Assembly (NCBI RefSeq): GCF_001429785.1
Contig: NZ_LMJF01000014.1
Location: forward strand, 352,529-416,528
Source of the DNA: Lysobacter sp. Root916
GTDB taxonomy: Bacteria; Pseudomonadota; Gammaproteobacteria; Xanthomonadales; Xanthomonadaceae
Reading direction: 5' to 3'
Length of the DNA stretch: 64,000 bases
The notes beneath the pieces are model-generated. The model worked only from the letters and a program-made list of their open reading frames with translations, searched no databases and had not been told where the DNA came from. How positions within the stretch are numbered: position 1 is the first letter of the stretch; each line of letters starts with the position of its first letter. This document shows positions 58,368-64,000 of the stretch, piece after piece. The position numbers were made by a program, and so were the translations under genes.

Positions 58368-60035
58368 ATGCGTCTTTGGATTCTGTCCCTCGCGCTGACC
58401 GCCGCGTCGCTGCCGGCGCTCGCCGCCACGCCGCCGAATGCGGCCGAGGTCGCGCGTTTCGCCGAACGGCAACTACAGGACAACTACCCGGCCGACGGTC
58501 CCGGCGCCGCGCTCTTGGTCGCGCGCGGCGATCAGGTGCTGTTCCGCGGCGCGCGCGGCGAAGCCAGCGTCGAGCTGGGCGTGCCGCTCACGCCCGACAG
58601 CGTGTTCCGGATCGGCTCGGTGACCAAGCAGTTCGCCGCCGCCGGCCTGCTCAAGCTGGTCGAGGCCGGCAAGGTCTCGCTGGACGATCCGCTGTCCAAG
58701 TACCTGCCCGACTACCCCAACGCCGCCCACATCAGCGTCCATCAGCTGCTCAATCACACCTCCGGGGTGAAGAGCTACACCGGCATTCCCGGCGTGATGG
58801 CCGGGCCGATCCGCATGGATCTGAGCACGGCGCAGCTGATCGACACCTTCAAGAATCAGCCGGTGGATTTCGCGCCCGGCGCGCAGTGGGCCTACAACAA
58901 CTCCGGCTACGTGCTGGTCGGCGCGGTCATCGAGGCCGCCAGCGGCCAGCCCTGGCATGCGTATCTGCAGCAGGCGCTGTTCGAACCGCTGGGCCTGAAG
59001 CACACCCGCTGGGGCGACGACCACGCCCTGATCCCGGGCCAGGTCCAGGGCTACACGCTCAGCCAGGGCCGTCCGGCGCCGGCCAACTACGCCAGCATGA
59101 GCCAGCCGCACGCGGCCGGCGCGCTGGTGTCCACGGTGGACGATCTGCTGCGCTGGAACCGCGCGCTGCACGAAGGCAAGGTCGTGCGCGCCGATCTCTA
59201 CGCCAAGATGATCCAGCCCGAAGGCGCGGCGCTGAAGGAGCACTACGGCTACGGCATCGAGCACACCCGTCTGCGCGACGGCGACCTGCTCGCGCACGGC
59301 GGCGGCATCTTCGGCGCGATGTCGTTCCTGCTCTACCTGCCGGGCAGCGACGTGACCGTGGCGATCGTGCAGAACAGCGACAGCGTGGCGCCGGGTAAGC
59401 GCGCGCCCGAGGTGCTGGCGCGCAAGCTGGCCGCCTACGCGATCGGTCGGCCCTATCCGGAAGCCCAGGCGATCGCGCCGGCGCCGGCGCAACTGAAATC
59501 GCTAGAAGGCGTGTACCGCTCCGATCCCAAGACCGCGCGAGCGATCCAGGTGGTCGATGGCCGTCTGGTCTCGCAGCGTTTCGGCGGCCAGCGCGTGGCG
59601 ATGACCGCGATCGGCCCGGACGAGTTCGTATTCGAGGACGGTCTGAGCCGGCTGCGCTTCGAGCGCGACGCCCAGGGCGCGGTGACCGGCACCCGCTTCT
59701 ACGCCGACGGCGAAGGCGAGGGCTCGTTCTCGCCGCGCACCGACGAGCCGCTGCCCGCGGCGACCGTCGCGATCGCGCTGCCCGCGGCGGCGCGCGAACG
59801 CGTGGCCGGGCGCTACACGCGCGAGGGCATGGTGCTCAATGTGTTCCAGCAGGGCGAGCAGCTGCTCGCGCAGATGGCCGGGCAGCCTTCGTTCGTACTG
59901 GCCGCGACCTCGCCCACGCGCTTCGCGATCGATTCGGTCGGCGCGGTGCTGGAGTTCGCGCCCGAGTCCGGCCCGGCCAAGACCCTGACCCTGCGCCAGG
60001 GCGGCGCGGTACTGGAGTTCCAGCGCGCGCCCTGA
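58368..60035 (+). CDS. Class C beta-lactamase-like serine hydrolase
   Basis: A 555-residue exported protein (signal peptide about 1-20, ending ALAAT). The beta-lactamase/D-peptidase domain (about 28-370) has the SxxK motif in RIGSVTKQF (Ser84, Lys87), a YxN-type motif in WAYNNSGYVL, and HGGGIFGAM for the third motif. A C-terminal region of about 180 residues (from LKSLEGVYRSD) forms two repeats of an eight-stranded lipocalin-like domain found in esterase/peptidase relatives. It may be a peptidase or esterase; beta-lactam resistance should not be inferred. It is transcribed alone. Confidence 0.9.
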   Translation: MRLWILSLALTAASLPALAATPPNAAEVARFAERQLQDNYPADGPGAALLVARGDQVLFRGARGEASVELGVPLTPDSVFRIGSVTKQFAAAGLLKLVEAGKVSLDDPLSKYLPDYPNAAHISVHQLLNHTSGVKSYTGIPGVMAGPIRMDLSTAQLIDTFKNQPVDFAPGAQWAYNNSGYVLVGAVIEAASGQPWHAYLQQALFEPLGLKHTRWGDDHALIPGQVQGYTLSQGRPAPANYASMSQPHAAGALVSTVDDLLRWNRALHEGKVVRADLYAKMIQPEGAALKEHYGYGIEHTRLRDGDLLAHGGGIFGAMSFLLYLPGSDVTVAIVQNSDSVAPGKRAPEVLARKLAAYAIGRPYPEAQAIAPAPAQLKSLEGVYRSDPKTARAIQVVDGRLVSQRFGGQRVAMTAIGPDEFVFEDGLSRLRFERDAQGAVTGTRFYADGEGEGSFSPRTDEPLPAATVAIALPAAARERVAGRYTREGMVLNVFQQGEQLLAQMAGQPSFVLAATSPTRFAIDSVGAVLEFAPESGPAKTLTLRQGGAVLEFQRAP

Positions 60036-60171
60036 GCCCGTGCGGCCGCCTGCGCCGTGTGCCGGAGCCGGCATTCGGCGCGACGGGCCGCGAAACGTGA
60101 CCTATGGGAGAGGAGCGCGCGGCCGGCGCACGTAGGATGCGGGATCGTCCCCGTTACGCCGGAGCCGCTCC

Positions 60172-62067
60172 ATGCCCCATCGTCCGTCGCCCGCCGTGTT
60201 GCCGCTGCTGATCGCGGCGCTGCTGCCTCTGTCGTCCGCAGCCCAGACCGCACCGCCGGCGGACACACCGTACCCGGGCACGCTGACGCTGGAGGTCGAC
60301 GCCACCGACGTCGCCCACCGCGTGTTCCGCAGCAAGCAGCGCATCCCCGTGCAGCCCGGCCCCTTGACCCTGCTGTATCCGCAGTGGCTGCCCGGCAATC
60401 ACTCGCCGACCGGTCCGATCAACAAGCTCGCCGGCCTGGTCGTCACTGGCAACGGCCAGCGCATCGCCTGGACGCGCGATCCGCTCGATGTCTACGCCTT
60501 CAAGCTGGTGGTGCCCGAGGGCGTGAGCACGATCGAGCTCGCGTTCGACTATCTCTCGCCCACCGGCGGCGAGCAGGGCCGGGTGGTGATGAGCCAGGAC
60601 CTGCTGAGCCTGCAATGGAACGCGGTCGCGCTGTATCCGGCCGGTCACGACGCCGGCCGCATCCAGATCGCGCCGTCCTTGAAGCTGCCCGCGGGCTGGC
60701 AATCGGGCACCGCGCTGGAGGTCGAATCGCGCGAGGGCGACACCCTGCGCTACAAGCCGGTGTCGTTCGAGACCCTGGTCGATTCGCCGTTGTTCGCGGG
60801 CCGCTACTACCGCCAGATCGACCTCGCGCCCGGCGCCAAGGTGCCGGTGCGATTGAACATGGTCGCCGACCATCCCAAATACCTCGAAGCCAAGCCCGAG
60901 CAGCTCGCCGCGCACCGGCGCATGGTCGAGCAAGCGATGCGCCTGTTCCGCTCCCAACACTATGATCGCTACGATTTCCTGTTCTCGCTGTCCGACCAGA
61001 TCGGCGGCATCGGCCTGGAGCACCACCGCTCCAGCGAGAACGGCGTGGATCCGGAGTACTTCACCGACTGGGACAAGAGCGCGGTCGGCCGCGACCTGCT
61101 CGCGCACGAGTACACCCACTCCTGGAACGGCAAATTCCGCCGTCCGGCCGATCTGGCCACGCCCAACTTCAACGTGCCCATGCAGGACAGCCTGCTCTGG
61201 GTCTACGAAGGCCAGACCCAGTACTGGGGTTATGTGCTGACCGCGCGCGCCGGCATGTGGAAGCCGCAGACCGCGCTGGACGCGCTGGCGATGACGGTCG
61301 CGGCCTACACCACCGATCGCCCCGGCTTCGCCTGGCGCAACGTCCAGGACACCACCAACGATCCCATCATCGGCCTGCGCCGGCCGCAGGCCTACCGCAG
61401 CCAGCAGCTCAGCGAGGAGTACTACTCCGCCGGCCAGCTGATCTGGCTTACCGTCGACGCCAAACTGCGCGAACTCAGCCGCGACAAACGTTCGCTCGAC
61501 GATTTCGCCGCCGCCTTCTTCGGCGTCGACGACGGCAGCTACGCGGTTAAGCCCTATACCTTCGACGACGTGGTCGCGACCTTGAACGCAGTAGCCCCCC
61601 ACGACTGGGCCGCGTTCCTGCGTCAGCGCCTGGACGCCAACGCCGCGCCGCTGGACGGCCTGGCCGCGAGCGGTTGGAAGCTGGTCTACACCGACAAGCC
61701 CAGCGACTACGTCAAACAGAGCGAGGGCGCACGCAAGGTCACCGATCTGAACTGGTCGCTGGGCCTGATCGTGTCGAACAAGGACGCGACCCTGTCCTCG
61801 GTGCGCTGGGACGGCCCGGCCTTCAACGCCGGCCTGGCGCCGGGCTCGACCCTGCTTGCGGTCAACGGCTATACCTTCGAGGGCGAGCGCCTCAAGGACG
61901 CGATCACCGCGGCCAAGGACAAGGGCGAGCCGATCGAGCTGGTGGTCAAGCAGGGCGAAGCGGTCAAGACCGTGCGCATCGATTACCGCGAGGGGCTCAA
62001 GTATCCGAGCCTGGAGCGCATCCCCGGCACGCCGGATCGGTTGTCGAAGATCCTGGCGCCGAAGTAG
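60172..62067 (+). CDS. M61-family metallopeptidase with PDZ domain
   Basis: A 631-residue exported glycyl-aminopeptidase-like protein. The signal peptide ends near residue 24 (SSAAQT). The zinc-binding HEYTH motif is at 312-316, followed by SWNGKFRRP, and the downstream Glu in the LLWVYEGQTQYWG segment completes the site. A PDZ domain at about 515-595 (NAGLAPGSTLLAVNGYTFEG) is typical of bacterial M61 enzymes. The length is usual. It probably acts in the periplasm. The gap to the serine hydrolase gene is 136 bases. Confidence 0.93.
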   Translation: MPHRPSPAVLPLLIAALLPLSSAAQTAPPADTPYPGTLTLEVDATDVAHRVFRSKQRIPVQPGPLTLLYPQWLPGNHSPTGPINKLAGLVVTGNGQRIAWTRDPLDVYAFKLVVPEGVSTIELAFDYLSPTGGEQGRVVMSQDLLSLQWNAVALYPAGHDAGRIQIAPSLKLPAGWQSGTALEVESREGDTLRYKPVSFETLVDSPLFAGRYYRQIDLAPGAKVPVRLNMVADHPKYLEAKPEQLAAHRRMVEQAMRLFRSQHYDRYDFLFSLSDQIGGIGLEHHRSSENGVDPEYFTDWDKSAVGRDLLAHEYTHSWNGKFRRPADLATPNFNVPMQDSLLWVYEGQTQYWGYVLTARAGMWKPQTALDALAMTVAAYTTDRPGFAWRNVQDTTNDPIIGLRRPQAYRSQQLSEEYYSAGQLIWLTVDAKLRELSRDKRSLDDFAAAFFGVDDGSYAVKPYTFDDVVATLNAVAPHDWAAFLRQRLDANAAPLDGLAASGWKLVYTDKPSDYVKQSEGARKVTDLNWSLGLIVSNKDATLSSVRWDGPAFNAGLAPGSTLLAVNGYTFEGERLKDAITAAKDKGEPIELVVKQGEAVKTVRIDYREGLKYPSLERIPGTPDRLSKILAPK

Positions 62068-62176
62068 GTGGCCTCGCAGGCGGCGCCGCAGCCAACGCGA
62101 TCCGACGTGGCGACGCTCGTCGTCGCCGCCGTCGCGCGCTAGGCTGCGCGCATCCGTCGCGCCCGAGGCCACCGGC

Positions 62177-62368
62177 ATGCTCGAAATGAAACCCCAGTGC
62201 GAACGCTGCAACGCCGCCTTGCCGCCCGACAGCGCGGCGGCGCTGATCTGCAGCTACGAATGCACGTTCTGCGTCGACTGCGTGCAAGGGCCCTTGGACG
62301 GCGTATGTCCCAATTGCGGCGGCCAGCTGCAGCCGCGTCCGACGCGTATCGCAAAACCCATCGCCTGA
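62177..62368 (+). CDS. DUF1272-family small zinc-binding-like protein
   Basis: A 63-residue protein rich in cysteine: QCERCNAALPPD, then ICSYECTFCVDC and GVCPNCGGQL, eight Cys in the DUF1272 pattern. It is predicted to bind zinc. The function is unknown. The ATG giving MLEMKPQCERC was chosen as it opens the family pattern. It is followed by a convergent HipA-family gene. Confidence 0.85.
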   Translation: MLEMKPQCERCNAALPPDSAAALICSYECTFCVDCVQGPLDGVCPNCGGQLQPRPTRIAKPIA

Positions 62369-62475
62369 GCCCGTCCGCTTTTCGCGCGTGCCGCCACGTC
62401 GGGATTGCGTTAGGTAATGCGTCGCGTTCGAACCCCAGCCGCGCCGCACGCGATGAGCTCGCCGGTCTGGTGCGC

Positions 62476-63858
62476 TCAGCCCGGGAAGCGCTCCAGCAGC
62501 TGCTCGATCCGTTGCGCGTTGCCTTGCGCGATTGAGCGGAACGCCGGCCCGATGCGCTCGTCGGCCATGGAGCGCCGCCATAAGGCCAGCCCGGCCTCGC
62601 CGGCCCAGCGCCAGCTCGCCAGGGCGCCGGTCGGCAACGGCAGCGGGTAGGGGCGCTCGTGCACCGCGCCGCCGGCCCCGGGCCGATAGTGCATGGGCAG
62701 CATGTCGTAGACCGGCGCCAGCGCGACCCGCAACCGATCCGGCTGGCAAAGGAAGCTGAGGTTGCCGAAGTGCATGTCGATGTTGCCGATGAAGCGGCCG
62801 AACAGGTGCAGGCGGCGGATGCGTTCGGCATCGTCGCCACCGATCAGGCCTTCGCGCTGCAACGCGGCCGCCGACACCGGCCAGTTGCCCGGATCGCTGC
62901 CGGCGTAGGCCGCATCCAGCGCAAGCAGCGACACCATGCCGCGCCGCCCGCGCCGCGCCGTGCGATCGAAGCGCGTGGATTGCAGGAAGCGCCAGCCGTC
63001 GCTGTCGATCAATTCGGTGGCGGCCGCCTCGATGCCGCGCTCGGACAGCACCTCGCCCGCCAAGTGCTCGCAGGCCAACAGATTGACCCAACGGCGCGCG
63101 GTGGCATTGTCGGGGTCGTGGCGCGCGAACTTCACGATCACGCTCTGGCGTTCGCCTGTAGGCAAATCCAGCTCGGCGGTGAACTTGGGCTGCTCGCCGC
63201 CGGCCGAGGAGCCGGGCGCTTCCCCGGCTTCGGCCTGGAGCGCGCGTTGCGGATAGATCAGCGCGCGCTCGTCGGGCGCGATGATCGTGTCCAGGTTATC
63301 CAGCACGGTGTCCAGCAGCGCCTGTTCCAGCGCCTGTTCGCCCAGCACCAGGTCGCCGGGCAGATCGCTGCCGCGACGTAGCAACGCGGTCACCACGTCT
63401 TCGGGCTGCCACAGCAGCACGTCCGCGGGCGCCTCCAGTTCGGCCGCATGGCGATGCGCGAACGCGCGGCCCAGGAATCCCTGCGGCCGTAGATCGTCCA
63501 GAAACCAGGGCAGATCCGGATACAGGCCGTCGGCGAATTCGCCGTGCTGGTACAGCGGCAGCGGGCGCTCGGATTGCAGGAACCAACCGCCATAGACCAC
63601 ATGCAATCGGCCGAGTTGATCGGGCTGGCCATCGGGCGTGATCCGGTGCAGCGGCCAGTCGCTGCCGGCCCGCCCCAGTGGGCGCGAAAGCGCGTAACGG
63701 GCGGAGCGGGCACGGCCGATCCGGACCAGGCGCGTGCCCAGCCCCGCCAGCGCGCGCGACACCGTGGGCTGGCTGAGCTCCATCGCCGCAGCCAGCTCGG
63801 CGGCGGTGCGCGGCCCGCGACGCAGCAGGGCCTCAGCGGCTTCGGTATGACGGCTCAT
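62476..63858 (-). CDS. yjjJ: HipA-family kinase, YjjJ/HipH type, with N-terminal HTH
   Basis: A 460-residue HipA-like protein of the YjjJ type. An N-terminal winged helix-turn-helix (about 5-55, RRGPRTAAELAAAMELSQPT) is fused to the kinase. The P-loop equivalent reads SSAGGEQPKFTAEL (about 212-225), the catalytic Asp is in IGNIDMHFGNLSF and the metal-binding Asp in PVYDML. No separate HipB-like gene accompanies it; the fused HTH may take over autoregulation. An AT-rich palindrome lies just upstream. It lies 4.2 kb from the complete hipBA operon. Confidence 0.9.
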   Translation of the reverse strand: MSRHTEAAEALLRRGPRTAAELAAAMELSQPTVSRALAGLGTRLVRIGRARSARYALSRPLGRAGSDWPLHRITPDGQPDQLGRLHVVYGGWFLQSERPLPLYQHGEFADGLYPDLPWFLDDLRPQGFLGRAFAHRHAAELEAPADVLLWQPEDVVTALLRRGSDLPGDLVLGEQALEQALLDTVLDNLDTIIAPDERALIYPQRALQAEAGEAPGSSAGGEQPKFTAELDLPTGERQSVIVKFARHDPDNATARRWVNLLACEHLAGEVLSERGIEAAATELIDSDGWRFLQSTRFDRTARRGRRGMVSLLALDAAYAGSDPGNWPVSAAALQREGLIGGDDAERIRRLHLFGRFIGNIDMHFGNLSFLCQPDRLRVALAPVYDMLPMHYRPGAGGAVHERPYPLPLPTGALASWRWAGEAGLALWRRSMADERIGPAFRSIAQGNAQRIEQLLERFPG

Positions 63859-63870
63859 GCTTTAATTTGA

Positions 63871-63888
63871 ATCTATTTATGAATAGAT
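63871..63888. promoter_or_regulatory. Palindromic candidate operator upstream of yjjJ
   Basis: ATCTATTTATGAATAGAT is a perfect 7-base-arm inverted repeat (ATCTATT/AATAGAT) with a four-base centre. It sits 12 bases upstream of the yjjJ start codon in an AT-rich stretch. The GAATAGATA half recurs at 63956-63964. The protein carries its own HTH, so autorepression at this site is a reasonable inference. Confidence 0.55.
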
Positions 63889-63904
63889 AGTCAAGCACAA
63901 AACC

Positions 63905-63936
63905 GGTCTTGACCCCGAAAATTCGGACTTAAGACC
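63905..63936. repeat. Nested inverted repeat at the window end
   Basis: GGTCTT and AAGACC arms enclose a perfect CCGAA-AA-TTCGG palindrome, with ACCGG (63902-63906) and CCGGT (63943-63947) outside. The rest of 63859-64000 is AT-rich and holds no gene I can see. This could be a terminus of a mobile element, a terminator for a gene outside the window, or a binding site. Confidence 0.4.
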
Positions 63937-64000
63937 CTGGGGCCGGTAATTCGGTGAATAGATACTTTTGTTTTTACTCTGGTTAGCCTCGGCGGCGCTG

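Noticed and set aside
58368..60035. Beta-lactam resistance gene
   Set aside because: SxxK and related motifs also occur in esterases and D-aminopeptidases, and the C-terminal lipocalin-like repeats point to that group.

Overview
This 64 kb window is a very GC-rich, densely coded chromosomal segment from a Gram-negative bacterium. It has an outer-membrane lipid asymmetry (Mla) system, an RND tripartite pump, lipoproteins and RecBCD. The gene complement, the 7TMR-DISM receptors, the I78-type inhibitors and several short GC-rich interspersed repeats resemble Xanthomonadaceae, most likely a Lysobacter-like genus. That placement is inference from gene content and style; no rRNA or tRNA gene was seen.

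Layout. 1-1.84 kb: the end of a secretion locus, with an HlyD/CvaA-type adaptor cut by the window edge and then two small proline-rich peptides carrying double-glycine leaders. 1.9-11.1 kb: isochorismatase-type hydrolases, a rhomboid protease, RlmI, a DMT exporter with a divergent LysR regulator, small membrane or secreted proteins of unknown function, and RmuC. 11.7-16.2 kb: the complete mlaFEDCB cluster plus an unusually long mlaA. 16.7-25.5 kb: recC-recB-recD with 4-base overlaps. 25.8-35.1 kb: a LysR regulator divergent from a seven-gene unit (DUF2798 protein, SDR-like protein, RND adaptor, RND permease, SDR, outer-membrane factor) that ends at a clear intrinsic terminator. 35.5-39.7 kb: three tandem 7TMR-DISM receptors, only the last with a (degenerate) GGDEF domain. 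39.8-48.8 kb: folE, gltD/gltB separated by a MITE-like element, an MFS transporter and a small lipoprotein. 49-54 kb: barnase-like RNase with barstar, two I78 inhibitor lipoproteins, and a YprA/YprB (MrfA/MrfB-like) DNA-repair pair. 54.2-64 kb: an FAD oxidoreductase, a DUF938 methyltransferase, a hipBA toxin-antitoxin operon with four regularly spaced operators, a class C beta-lactamase-like hydrolase, an M61 peptidase, a DUF1272 zinc protein and a second HipA-family kinase (YjjJ type).

The parts most likely to be new are the two Cys-free, proline-rich GG-leader peptides next to their exporter subunit (they also share a PDxETE motif near the C-terminus), the receptor triplication with loss of output domains, and the two HipA-family loci with palindromic AT-rich control regions. 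Several repeat families (a 39-bp tandem array, a roughly 146-bp dispersed unit, an inverted pair of about 30 bp and a 199-bp TIR element) fill most of the longer non-coding gaps.
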